Part shown: piece by piece, positions 29,914 to 38,161 of the stretch
Layout: each line of letters opens with the position of its first letter
Numbering within the stretch: position 1 is the stretch's first letter
DNA from: Streptomyces nojiriensis
GTDB taxonomy: Bacteria > Actinomycetota > Actinomycetes > Streptomycetales > Streptomycetaceae
NCBI RefSeq assembly: GCF_017639205.1
Contig: NZ_CP071139.1
Coordinates: forward strand, 3,974,001 to 4,038,000
Reading direction: 5' to 3'
Length of the DNA: 64,000 nucleotides
Notes under the pieces: model-generated
Databases searched by the model: none
Seen by the model: the letters and a program-made list of their open reading frames with translations, nothing else
What the model was told of the DNA's origin: nothing
Program-made: the position numbers and the translations under genes

Positions 29914-30399
29914 ATGACGACGTCCACGCACCCCCTGTTCGCCGAGGCCCTTGCCGAGCTGGGCCTCGACCTCACCGTCCGGAGCTTTCCCGAAGGCACC
30001 CGTACGGCCGCCGACGCGGCGGCCGCGATCGGCTGCGAGCTGAGCCAGATCGTCAAGTCGCTGATCTTCGCGGCGGACGGGGTCCCGGTGCTGGTCCTCA
30101 TGGACGGGGCCTCACGGGTGGACGTGGAGGCCGTACGCCGCGAGCTCGGCGCCGGGAAGGTGACGCGGGCCGATGCCGCGCTGGTCCGGGAGACCACGGG
30201 CTACGCGATCGGCGGGGTCCCGCCCTTCGGACACCGCACCCGCACCCGGGTGCTGGCCGACCGGTCACTGCTCGCCCACGAGGAGATCTGGGCGGCGGCC
30301 GGCACCCCGACCACGGTGTTCCCGATGGCCCCGGACGAGCTCATCGCGTACGCGGGGGCCGAGCTGGCCGATGTGCGCGAGCACACGACAGAGGGCTGA
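29914..30399 (+). CDS. YbaK/prolyl-tRNA-deacylase-domain protein
   Basis: 161 aa single-domain YbaK/EbsC family. These hydrolyse mischarged aminoacyl-tRNA (typically Cys- or Ala-tRNA-Pro). Typical elements: the conserved Lys in SQIVKSL, VLVLMDGASRVD, TGYAIGGVPPFGH with the GxxPP loop, and the DRSLLAHEEIWAAAG segment. ATG 29914. It is convergent with the hydrolase downstream and stands alone. Confidence 0.88.
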   Translation: MTTSTHPLFAEALAELGLDLTVRSFPEGTRTAADAAAAIGCELSQIVKSLIFAADGVPVLVLMDGASRVDVEAVRRELGAGKVTRADAALVRETTGYAIGGVPPFGHRTRTRVLADRSLLAHEEIWAAAGTPTTVFPMAPDELIAYAGAELADVREHTTEG

Positions 30400-30450
30400 C
30401 GGGGCGGACGGGACTGACCGGGTTGACGGGGCCTACCGGGTCGACAGGGC
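30400..30450 (+). repeat. degenerate short tandem repeat
   Basis: About five copies of a 9-10-nt GGG(C/T)(T/C)GAC(G/C) unit in the gap between the convergent YbaK and hydrolase genes, reaching into the last codons of the latter. Confidence 0.6.
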
Positions 30451-31599
30451 CGACTTCAGGGCCCTGACCAGGGCCTGCGCCCGGGGGTCCGCGGTCACCG
30501 ACTTGGCCAGGGCATTGGTGACGTAGCCGAAGCCGATGCCCGCCTCCGGGTCCGCGAAGGCCAGCGAGCCGCCGCGGCCGGGGTGGCCGAACGAGGCCGG
30601 CGAGAGCAGCGGGGAGGCCGGTCCGTGCAGCATGTAGCCGGGGCCGAAGCGGGTGTTGACGACGAGCACCCGGTCCGGTCCGGCGGAGTGCTCCCGGCCG
30701 GCCAGCTCGGTGGTGGCCGGGGTGAAGATCCGCGCGCCGTCCTCGACCACGCCGATGGTGGCACCGTAGAACCGGGCCAGGGCGCGGGCCGTCCCGATGC
30801 CGTTCGACGCGGGGAGCTCGGCGGCCCGGTAGGCGGGGTCGTTCTCGTCGGGCAGCGGCGCGATGGCGGCGAAGGCGCGGCGGGTGAGGGAGTCCGGGTC
30901 GGCGTAGGCCTCGGAGACGTTGCGCCGCGGCCGGGTCCGCAGCATGCCCGCGCTCTCGGGCGGCTCGACCGGCGCCACCCGGCCCACCCGGTGGGCCTCG
31001 GTCTCCGGCAGGCCGATCCAGAACTCCAGCCCCAGCGGTTCGGCGATCTCCTCCGCGAGGACGGAACCCACCGTGCGGCCCGTCGCCCGCAGCACCAGCT
31101 CGGACAGCAGCCAGCTGTAGGTCTGCGCGTGGTAGCCGTGCTCGGTGCCCGGCTCCCAGAAGGGCTGCTGGGCGGCGACCGCGCGCGCCCCGGACACCCC
31201 GTCGGCGGCCTCGGCGGCGCTCAGCCCCCGGTCCAGCGCGGGTATGCCGGCGCGGTGCGCGAGCACGTCGCGGACCAGGATCCGCTCCTTGCCGCCCGTC
31301 TTGAACTCCGGCCAGTACGAGCCCACGGGCGCGTCCAGGTCCAGCAGTCCGCGCTGGTGCAGCAGCAGCGGCACGGCGGCCGCCACGCCCTTGGTGGCGG
31401 AGCGGACGATCTGCGCGGTGCCCTCGGTCCAGGGCTCGGTGCCCTCGGCGTCCCGGGTGCCGCCCCACAGGTCGACGACCTTGCGGCCGTCGCGGTACAC
31501 GGCCACGGCCGCGCCCCGGTCCCCGAGTACCTCGAAGTTGCGTACGAACGCGTCCCTGACGGGCTCGAAGCCCTCTGCCACCGTCCCGCGGACATCCAC
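30433..31599 (-). CDS. beta-lactamase-fold serine hydrolase (class C / family VIII esterase type)
   Basis: 388 aa. The SxxK nucleophile motif is S67-A-T-K70. A Tyr in HAQTYSW (about 161) is a candidate for the second motif, and HPGRGG near the C-terminus stands for the HxG-type third motif. No signal peptide, so the protein is cytoplasmic; likely an esterase, EstB-like, rather than a beta-lactamase. GTG 31599 follows GGGAG at 5 nt; a longer frame lacks an SD. Confidence 0.87.
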   Translation of the reverse strand: MDVRGTVAEGFEPVRDAFVRNFEVLGDRGAAVAVYRDGRKVVDLWGGTRDAEGTEPWTEGTAQIVRSATKGVAAAVPLLLHQRGLLDLDAPVGSYWPEFKTGGKERILVRDVLAHRAGIPALDRGLSAAEAADGVSGARAVAAQQPFWEPGTEHGYHAQTYSWLLSELVLRATGRTVGSVLAEEIAEPLGLEFWIGLPETEAHRVGRVAPVEPPESAGMLRTRPRRNVSEAYADPDSLTRRAFAAIAPLPDENDPAYRAAELPASNGIGTARALARFYGATIGVVEDGARIFTPATTELAGREHSAGPDRVLVVNTRFGPGYMLHGPASPLLSPASFGHPGRGGSLAFADPEAGIGFGYVTNALAKSVTADPRAQALVRALKSALSTR

Positions 31600-31772
31600 G
31601 TCTACTCCCAGCACCTGCCGCAGCGCCCCGACGGCGCCTACGCCACAATGCAACGCCTGCCGGACGGCCCTGCTTCCCGGGTTGCCCGGAGCGGCTCACC
31701 GGGGCCCGGCCCCCGCCCGGCGGGCGGAGTCCGACGCAGCGGCTCGAAGCCTGGGAGGCGCCCCGGCGCCGA

Positions 31773-32537
31773 TCAGCGCGAGGGGCGCGTCAGAAGGGGC
31801 GTGCGCGGGTCGAAGCCGAACGGGAGCTCCAGCCGGTGGGCCCGCATCAGCTTGTCGTCGCACAGGAGCTCCTGCGTGCGGCCGTCCGCCGCGATGACCC
31901 CCTCGCTCAGGATCACCGAGCGCGGGCACAGTTCCAGCGCGTACGGCAGGTCGTGCGTGACCATCAGCACGGTCACGTCCAGCGAGCGCAGGATGTCCGC
32001 GAGCTCGCGGCGCGAGGCGGGGTCCAGATTGGACGAGGGCTCGTCCAGGACCAGGATCTCGGGCCGCATGGCCAGTACGGTCGCCACCGCGACGCGGCGG
32101 CGCTGGCCGAAGGACAGGTGGTGCGGCGGCCGGTCGGCGAAGTCCGCCATCCCGACCTGGTCCAGGGCCGCCCGGACCCGCTCCTCCAGCTCCGCGCCCC
32201 GCATCCCGGCCGCCGCCGGGCCGAAGGCCACGTCCTCGCGGACGGTCGGCATGAACAGCTGGTCGTCGGGGTCCTGGAAGACGATCCCGACCCGGCGGCG
32301 GATCTCGGCGAGGTTCCGCTTCGCCACGGGCAGCCCGGCGACGGCCACGGTGCCGACCCCGCCGGTGAGGATGCCGTTGAGGTGCAGCACCAGCGTGGTC
32401 TTGCCCGCGCCGTTGGGTCCGAGCAGGGCGACCCGCTCGCCCTGCCCGACGGTGAGGTCCACCCCGAAGAGGGCCTGGTGGCCGTCCGGGTAGGCGTAGG
32501 CGAGGCCGGCGACTTCGAGGGAGGCAGTACTGGTCAC
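31773..32537 (-). CDS. cbiO: ECF cobalt/nickel transporter ATP-binding subunit
   Basis: 254 aa. Walker A GPNGAGKTT (40-48), Q-loop VFQDPDDQLF, signature LSFGQRRRVAVA, Walker B ILVLDEPSSNLD, switch His in MVTHDLPYA. It powers metal import with CbiQ and CbiM. The GTG start at 32537 overlaps the cbiQ stop (GTGA); ATG 32546 is an alternative that would add three residues. Last gene of the cbiMQO operon. Confidence 0.93.
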   Translation of the reverse strand: MTSTASLEVAGLAYAYPDGHQALFGVDLTVGQGERVALLGPNGAGKTTLVLHLNGILTGGVGTVAVAGLPVAKRNLAEIRRRVGIVFQDPDDQLFMPTVREDVAFGPAAAGMRGAELEERVRAALDQVGMADFADRPPHHLSFGQRRRVAVATVLAMRPEILVLDEPSSNLDPASRRELADILRSLDVTVLMVTHDLPYALELCPRSVILSEGVIAADGRTQELLCDDKLMRAHRLELPFGFDPRTPLLTRPSR

Positions 32538-33295
32538 AGGGTCCATCCCATCAGACAGACGGCGAGGGCCGTCACCGGGAGCACGGCCGCGTACGCCCAC
32601 TGGGCGCGCGAGGCGACGACCTCGTCGATCACCGGCATCGAGCCGGCGTAGCCCCGGCTGACCATCGCGAGGTAGACCCGCTCGCCGCGCTCGTAGGAGC
32701 GGATGAACAGCGCGCCGGCGGTCTTGGCCAGCACCCCCCAGTGCCGGATCCCGCTGGCCTCGAAGCCGCGGGAGCGGCGGGCGATGGACATCCGGCGCAG
32801 CTCGTCGCTGATCACATCGCCGTAGCGGATCATGAAGGAGGCGATCTGGACGAGCAGGGGCGGCAGCTTCAGCCGTTGCAGGCCCAGCAGCAGGGCCCGC
32901 AGCTCGGTGGTCGAGGCGAGCAGGACGGAGGCGGCCACGCCGAGGGTTCCCTTGGCGAGGACGTTCCAGGCGCCCCAGAGGCCCGAGACGCTGAGCGACA
33001 TGCCGAGCACCTGCACGCGCTCGCCCTCGGCGACGAAGGGCATGAGCACGGCGAAGGCGACGAAGGGCACCTCGATCAGCAGCCGCCGGAGCAGGAAGCC
33101 GGCCGGGATCCGGGCGACGGCGGCCACCGCCGCGAGGAGGACGGCGTACAGGCCGAAGGCCCACACCGCCTCGCGCGGTGTGGACACGACGACCACGACG
33201 AAGGCCAGGGTCGCGGCGAGCTTGCAGTGCGCAGGCAGGTCGTGGACCGGTGAATGGCCGTGGCGGTAGAGCTTGTGGGCGTGGCCGGCCCCCAT
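32534..33295 (-). CDS. cbiQ: ECF cobalt/nickel transporter transmembrane (T) subunit
   Basis: 253 aa, about five transmembrane helices. The two coupling-helix Ala-Arg-Gly-type motifs are seen in RRSRGFEA and SYERGERVYLAMVSRGY, which dock on the ATPase. It opens MGAGHAHKLYRHGHSPVHDL, a His-rich N-terminus that may bind metal. It sits 1 nt downstream of the cbiM stop and overlaps cbiO. Confidence 0.93.
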   Translation of the reverse strand: MGAGHAHKLYRHGHSPVHDLPAHCKLAATLAFVVVVVSTPREAVWAFGLYAVLLAAVAAVARIPAGFLLRRLLIEVPFVAFAVLMPFVAEGERVQVLGMSLSVSGLWGAWNVLAKGTLGVAASVLLASTTELRALLLGLQRLKLPPLLVQIASFMIRYGDVISDELRRMSIARRSRGFEASGIRHWGVLAKTAGALFIRSYERGERVYLAMVSRGYAGSMPVIDEVVASRAQWAYAAVLPVTALAVCLMGWTL

Positions 33296-33296
33296 G

Positions 33297-34364
33297 TCAG
33301 CCCGCCGAGACGGGGGTGGAGGAGGAGGTGGCGGTGAGGTCTTCCGTCCGGCGGCGGCGCACGGCCCAGAAGATCCCGGTGCCGACGACGACGGTCACGC
33401 CGACGCCGATGACCCCGGCGAGTCCGCCGGAGAGGCGGGCGTCGTCGACGTCCTTGACGCTGTAGTCGGCGAGCGGGGAGTTCGCCGCGGCGTGCTCCTC
33501 GACCTTCTCGTCGATGCCCTTGTCCGCGGCGACCTTCTCCAGGCCGTCGGGGTTCGCGGAGGCGTAGAAGGAGACGAAACCGGCGAGCACGAGGGCGGTG
33601 ACCAGGCCGGTCACCCACACCTTCTTCGTCGACCCGTCGCCGGCGGCGGCAGCGGGCGCGGCGGCCGCGGCCGGTGCGTCGACGAGCTCGCCGCCGACGC
33701 GCAGCTTTAGGGACGAGGTCAGCCCGCGGGCCCCGTGCACCAGGTCGGGACGTACCGCGATCACGGCGCCGACGGTCGCGGCGGTGATGGCGGCCTCGCC
33801 GATGCCGATGAGGACGTGGACGCCGACCATGGCGGTGAACACCTTGCCGATGGGCACGTCCGTGGTGCCGCCGACGGCGTAGACGAGGGTGAAGACGGCG
33901 GCCGCGGCGGGCACCGAGAGCAGGGCGCCGGTGAAGGCGGCCGCGGTGACCGAGCGGCGGGTGGGCGGCAGGAGCCCGAGCAGCCCGCGGAAGATCGCGT
34001 AGGCGACGACGACGGTGACGACGCCCATGACGGTGACGTTCACGCCGAGGGCGGTCAGGCCGCCGTCGGCGAAGAGGATGCCCTGCATGAGCAGGACGAC
34101 GGACACGCACAGCACGCCGGTGTAGGGGCCGACGAGTATCGCGGCGAGCGCCCCGCCCAGGAGATGGCCGCTGGTACCGGCCGCGACCGGGAAGTTCAGC
34201 ATCTGCACGGCGAAGATGAAGGCGGCGACGAGACCGGCGAGCGGCGCGGTGCGCTCGTCGAGTTCGCGGCGGGCGCCGCGGAGGCTGACGGCCACCGCGG
34301 CGGCCGCCACCACTCCGGCGGCCACCGAGACGGGTGCGTTGATGAATCCGTCGGGCACATGCAT
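33297..34364 (-). CDS. cbiM: cobalt/nickel ECF transporter substrate subunit, CbiM-CbiN fusion
   Basis: 355 aa. The start MHVPDGFI supplies the N-terminal Met-His metal site required for Ni/Co capture. Residues about 1-215 are CbiM (six to seven transmembrane helices, LNFPVAAGTSGHLLGGALAA). After an Ala-rich linker (about 225-245), a CbiN-like module follows: one helix, an extracytoplasmic loop with GLEKVAADKGID and ADYSV, and a second helix. Fused M-N is common in actinobacteria. ATG 34364 has GGAG 7 nt upstream. A Nur-like box overlaps its promoter. Confidence 0.92.
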   Translation of the reverse strand: MHVPDGFINAPVSVAAGVVAAAAVAVSLRGARRELDERTAPLAGLVAAFIFAVQMLNFPVAAGTSGHLLGGALAAILVGPYTGVLCVSVVLLMQGILFADGGLTALGVNVTVMGVVTVVVAYAIFRGLLGLLPPTRRSVTAAAFTGALLSVPAAAAVFTLVYAVGGTTDVPIGKVFTAMVGVHVLIGIGEAAITAATVGAVIAVRPDLVHGARGLTSSLKLRVGGELVDAPAAAAAPAAAAGDGSTKKVWVTGLVTALVLAGFVSFYASANPDGLEKVAADKGIDEKVEEHAAANSPLADYSVKDVDDARLSGGLAGVIGVGVTVVVGTGIFWAVRRRRTEDLTATSSSTPVSAG

Positions 34365-34422
34365 GGAGGGGCTCCGCTTCCGCGTCTTATGCAGTCTTTA
34401 GCTGTTCAACCATAGTGCCCAG

Positions 34423-34439
34423 TTGCAAACCATTGGCAA
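34423..34439. promoter_or_regulatory. Nur-type nickel box over the cbiM promoter
   Basis: TTGCAA-N5-TGGCAA, one mismatch from the Nur box TTGCAA-N5-TTGCAA described in S. coelicolor. Its distal half coincides with a minus-strand -35 (TTGCCA, 34439-34434), and a -10-like CACTAT follows 16 nt later. It lies 59 nt before cbiM and about 100 nt before the divergent ssgE. It predicts repression by nickel-bound Nur. Confidence 0.65.
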
Positions 34440-34540
34440 GAGCGGACGCATCACAAATGGACCCGTGCGGTTTCGTGGGAATGTGCGAGGCTGGACGGGA
34501 CAAAAGGACGCAAATGTTCTGATTTCGAGGAGTCTTGTCG

Positions 34541-34957
34541 ATGTCAGCAACCGCCGAGAATCCCCCAGCGACCGCCACCACCACCGCGACCGCGACCGCC
34601 GTCGAGGAACGGGTCCGTGCCCGCGTCATCACGGACGACCCCCTCTACCGGACCATCCCGGTCGCCCTGCGCTTCGCCGTCGCCGAGCCGCTGGCCGTAC
34701 GGATCGTCTTCCCGGCGGGCCTGTCCCCCGAAGGCACCGACAACGAGTGGGTCTTCCCCCGCGCCCTCCTGGAGGCGGGCCTCCAGGCCCCGACCGGGAC
34801 CGGGGACGTACGGATCTGGCCCTGCGGCCGCGTCCAGGCGGTCGTCGAGTTCCACTCCCCCGAGGGCGTCGCCGTGGTCCAGTTCGACATCGCCGCACTG
34901 CGCCGGTTCCTGCGGCGTACGTACGCCCCCGCGGCCGCCGTCACCCGTCGGGCGTAA
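34541..34957 (+). CDS. ssgE: SsgA-like sporulation/cell-division protein, SsgE-like
   Basis: 138 aa SALP family, found only in sporulating actinobacteria. An Ala/Thr-rich N-terminus (about 1-20) is followed by the conserved core (VPVALRFAVAEPLAVRIVFP equivalent, NEWVFPRALLEAGL, DVRIWPCG, VVQFDIAALRRFLRRTY). SALPs control septum-site and spore-wall processes; in S. coelicolor SsgE is linked to spore separation. ATG 34541 has GAGGAG 8 nt upstream. Divergent from cbiM. The subtype call rests on length and on the synteny with cbiMQO that I recall. Confidence 0.82.
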   Translation: MSATAENPPATATTTATATAVEERVRARVITDDPLYRTIPVALRFAVAEPLAVRIVFPAGLSPEGTDNEWVFPRALLEAGLQAPTGTGDVRIWPCGRVQAVVEFHSPEGVAVVQFDIAALRRFLRRTYAPAAAVTRRA

Positions 34958-34983
34958 CGAGGCCGGCCGCAGAAACCGGCCGC

Positions 34984-35039
34984 AAAAAAAGGGGCCCGGC
35001 CCCGTACCGCCTGATCATCAGGCGGTACGGGGCCGGGCC
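34984..35039. terminator. strong terminator with A/T tract between ssgE and the MMPL gene
   Basis: 23-bp perfect arms (34993-35015, 35017-35039) with a one-base loop. On the minus strand the hairpin is followed by seven T (34990-34984), a canonical intrinsic terminator for the MMPL gene and unusual in such GC-rich DNA. Confidence 0.92.
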
Positions 35040-35089
35040 GTCCCGTCGGCAGGTGCGGGGCCGACGGGTTCGGACGGGGTCGGGCCGGG

Positions 35090-37288
35090 TCAGGCGTTGA
35101 CCAGCTCGCGGTCCTTGTCCGGGCCCTCCGGGGACTGCGCGGACTCCAGGTGCTTGCGCAGGCTCTCGCCCTCCACGTCCACGTTCGGCAGCAGCCGGTC
35201 CAGCCACTTCGGCAGCCACCAGGCCTTGTGCCCGAGCAGGGCGAGCACCGCCGGGACGATGGCCATGCGGACCACGAAGGCGTCGAAGAAGACGGCGACG
35301 GCCAGACCGAAGCCGATCATCTTGACCATCTGCTCGCTGGCCCCGATGAAGCCCGCGAACACCGCGATCATGATGATGGCGGCGGCCACGACGACCCGCG
35401 CGCTGTACTGGAAGCCGGTGACCACGGCCTGGCCCGGGCGCTCGCCGTGGACGTACGCCTCACGCATCCGGGTGACGAGGAAGACCTCGTAGTCCATGGC
35501 CAGACCGAAGACGACACCCACCATGAAGATCGGCATCATCGACATGATCGGACCGGTCTGCTCCACCCCGAAGACCGAGCCGAGCCAGCCCCACTGGAAG
35601 ACCGCGACGACGGCGCCGAGGGCGGCGACGACCGAGAGCAGGAAGCCGAGGGCCGCCTTGAGCGGGACCAGGACCGAGCGGAAGACGAGCATCAGCAGCA
35701 GGAAGGCCAGGCCCACGACGAGCGCCAGGTAGGGCAGCAGCGCGTCGTTCATCTTCTGCGAGAAGTCGATGTTCATCGCGGTGGCGCCGGTGACGAGGAC
35801 GTCGTCCCCGCTGCCGTCGCGGATCTCGTGGACCAGTTCCTCGGTGTGCGTGGAGGACGGGCGGTCCTTCGGGATCACGGTGATCACCGCGGCGTCGCCG
35901 GCCTCGTTGAGGGTCGGCGGGGTGACCGCGACGACCCCGTCCAGGCCCTTGATCCGGTCGACGGTGGAGTCGGCCAGCGCCTTGTTGCCGTCCACGACCA
36001 CCATCAGCGGGCCGTTGAAGCCCGGGCCGAAGCCGTCGGACAGCAGGTCGTACGCCTGGCGCTGGGTGGTGGAGACCGGCTGGGCACCGTCGTCCGGCAG
36101 GCCCATCTCCAGCTTGCTCGCCGGGATGGCGATGACGCCGAGGCCGATCACACCGGCCAGCAGCACCATGACGGGGCGGCGCAGGACGAAGCGGGCCCAG
36201 CGGGTGCCGCCGTTGGCCTTCTTCTCGGCGCCCGCCGGCTTGCCCTTGCCGAACAGCCGGCTCTTCTCGCCCGCGGGCAGCACCTTCTTGCCCGCGAAGC
36301 CGAGGATGGCCGGGACCAGGGTCAGCGCGACGAGCACGGCGATGACCACGGTGCCCGCGGCCGCGAAGCCCATCTTGGTCAGCATGGGGAGGTTGACGAC
36401 GGCCAGGCCCACCAGGGCGATGACCACGGTCAGACCGGCGAAGACGACGGCGGAGCCGGCGGTTCCGACAGCGCGGCCGGCGGCCTCGTCCCGCTCGCGG
36501 CCCTCGGCGAGCTCCACGCGGTAGCGGGAGACGATGAAGAGGGCGTAGTCGATGCCGACCGCGAGGCCGATCATCGTCGCGAGGGTGGCGGTGGTGTTGC
36601 CGAGGTCCAGCACGTTGGCGAGCGCGGTGATGGAGGAGACGCCGATGCCCACGCCGATGATCGCGGTCAGCAGCGGCAGACCGGCGGCGATCAGTGAGCC
36701 GAAGGTGATGACGAGGACGATCGCGGCGACCGCGATGCCGATGATCTCGCCGGAGCCCGTCTCGGGGGCCGCCATCAGCGCGTCGCCACCGATCTGGACG
36801 TTCAGCCCGGCGGCCTTGGCGGCCTCGCCCGAGCCCTTGAGCGCCTCGCGGGTGTCGTCCTTCAGCTCCATGCCGCTGACGGTGTACTTGGCGCTGATGT
36901 AGGCGGTGGAGCCGTCCTGGCTCACGGCCTGGACCTCGTACGGGTCGGCGACGGAGGAGATCTCGGCCGCGCCCGGACCGGTCTTCAGACCCGAGACGAT
37001 CTTCTGGACCTCGGCCTTGGGGCCGGGGTCGGTGACCTTGGCGCCCTCGGGGGCCTTGATGACGATGCGGGCGGTGGCGCCGTCGGCGGCCATGCCCGGG
37101 AAGCGCTTGTCCAGCAGGTCGAAGGCCTTCTGGGCCTCCGAACCGGGTATCGAGAACGAGCCGGAGGTGGGCGCGGCCGCCGAGGCGGCGCCGAAGCCGG
37201 CGGCGAACAGCAGCGCCACCCAGAGGAGGGCGACGAGGCCGCGGCGCCGGAAGGCGCCTCTGCCGAGTCGGTAGAGGAAGGTAGCCAC
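35090..37288 (-). CDS. MMPL-family RND exporter
   Basis: 732 aa. Two repeats, each of one transmembrane helix, an extracytoplasmic domain and five further helices (first block helices about 18-38 and 180-330, second about 375-395 and 525-700). Motifs GLAVGIDYALFIVSRYR and VFGLAMDYEVFLVTRMRE contain the Asp-Tyr pair needed for proton coupling. Such proteins export lipids, siderophores or drugs. It lies downstream of a TetR gene on the same strand (130-nt gap), suggesting co-regulation. GTG 37288 with GAGGAAGG upstream. Confidence 0.92.
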   Translation of the reverse strand: MATFLYRLGRGAFRRRGLVALLWVALLFAAGFGAASAAAPTSGSFSIPGSEAQKAFDLLDKRFPGMAADGATARIVIKAPEGAKVTDPGPKAEVQKIVSGLKTGPGAAEISSVADPYEVQAVSQDGSTAYISAKYTVSGMELKDDTREALKGSGEAAKAAGLNVQIGGDALMAAPETGSGEIIGIAVAAIVLVITFGSLIAAGLPLLTAIIGVGIGVSSITALANVLDLGNTTATLATMIGLAVGIDYALFIVSRYRVELAEGRERDEAAGRAVGTAGSAVVFAGLTVVIALVGLAVVNLPMLTKMGFAAAGTVVIAVLVALTLVPAILGFAGKKVLPAGEKSRLFGKGKPAGAEKKANGGTRWARFVLRRPVMVLLAGVIGLGVIAIPASKLEMGLPDDGAQPVSTTQRQAYDLLSDGFGPGFNGPLMVVVDGNKALADSTVDRIKGLDGVVAVTPPTLNEAGDAAVITVIPKDRPSSTHTEELVHEIRDGSGDDVLVTGATAMNIDFSQKMNDALLPYLALVVGLAFLLLMLVFRSVLVPLKAALGFLLSVVAALGAVVAVFQWGWLGSVFGVEQTGPIMSMMPIFMVGVVFGLAMDYEVFLVTRMREAYVHGERPGQAVVTGFQYSARVVVAAAIIMIAVFAGFIGASEQMVKMIGFGLAVAVFFDAFVVRMAIVPAVLALLGHKAWWLPKWLDRLLPNVDVEGESLRKHLESAQSPEGPDKDRELVNA

Positions 37289-37418
37289 GTCGGTGGTTCT
37301 CCCGTTCAGGTCGTGGGATGGATCCGGATCGGATCAGGGCGTGAAAAGCCGGCCCGACGACGAGAGCGGCGTGTCAGGAGCAGCAGAGGGGCGTGCCGGG
37401 GACGGGGAGGAGTGAGGA

Positions 37419-38009
37419 TCAGACGCCGAGGGCGGGGAAGACCACGGCGTCGATGAAGTCACCGAGGAAGGCCCGGTCCACCGGGCGGTCCTCGATCAGC
37501 GGGAGCGCGATGAACGCCCCGATGAGCATGTGCGGTACGAAGTCGAGCGCCGGACAGTCCGGGCGGATCTCGCCCCGGTCCACCGCGCGCCGCAGCATCG
37601 TCTGGAGACCGTTGATCTCCGGGTCGACCAGCAGGTCGCGCAGGGCCTTGTGCAGCTCCGGGCTCTCGTGGACGGCGTGGGCCAGACCCCGCATCAGCGC
37701 GGTGTCCTTGGCCATCTGCGCGTCGTCGGAGTGCTCGACCATGCGCGCGAAGTCCCCGCGCAGGCTGCCCGTGTCGATCTCGCGCAGCGAGACCGGCTGC
37801 GTGCAGCGCAGGGCCTTGGCGACCAGCTCCGGCTTGCTCCCCCACTGGCGGTAGAGGGTGGCCTTGCTGGACTTCGTACGGGCGGCGACCGCGTCCATGG
37901 TCAGCGCCTCGTAGCCGACGTCACGCAGGAGGTCGAGGACCGCCTCGTGCAGTTCGGCCTGTCGCTCGGGGGTGATCCGGCTACGCCGAGCCGCCATCGC
38001 CTCGGTCAT
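37419..38009 (-). CDS. TetR-family regulator of the MMPL exporter
   Basis: 196 aa. HTH at about 15-60: VLDLLRDVGYEALTMDAVAA and SSKATLYRQWGSKPEL. C-terminal TetR_C-type ligand domain. ATG 38009 has GGGAGG 7 nt upstream; in-frame ATGs further upstream lack an SD. Two operator-like copies in its promoter suggest autoregulation. It likely responds to the substrate of the MMPL pump. Confidence 0.9.
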   Translation of the reverse strand: MTEAMAARRSRITPERQAELHEAVLDLLRDVGYEALTMDAVAARTKSSKATLYRQWGSKPELVAKALRCTQPVSLREIDTGSLRGDFARMVEHSDDAQMAKDTALMRGLAHAVHESPELHKALRDLLVDPEINGLQTMLRRAVDRGEIRPDCPALDFVPHMLIGAFIALPLIEDRPVDRAFLGDFIDAVVFPALGV

Positions 38010-38031
38010 GTCCGTGCCTCCCATCGAAGCG

Positions 38032-38104
38032 AAACTGTTCCGTACGCTTAAGACGATACCCCTCCCCCAAGCGAAACGAAACCGTTCCGTTTCGCTTGGG
38101 GGAG
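38032..38104. promoter_or_regulatory. two operator-like sites and a large palindrome upstream of tetR / tricorn
   Basis: GAAACTGTTCCGT at about 38032-38044 and GAAACCGTTCCGT at about 38078-38090 are near-identical. The second lies inside a 17-bp-arm palindrome (38062-38078 with 38088-38104, 9-nt loop). The repeats are a good candidate for TetR operators; the palindrome could also act as a transcription roadblock or terminator ahead of the tricorn gene. Confidence 0.6.
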
Positions 38105-38161
38105 TGGCATGGATCACCTGTACGAGTTGCCAGGGCCCTCCTCCGCGGAAAGCATTGGGGG

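Noticed and set aside
34365..34540. Cobalamin riboswitch before cbiM
   Set aside because: The gap is only 176 nt, is shared with a divergent promoter and has no B12-box-like sequence; the Nur-like site explains regulation better.
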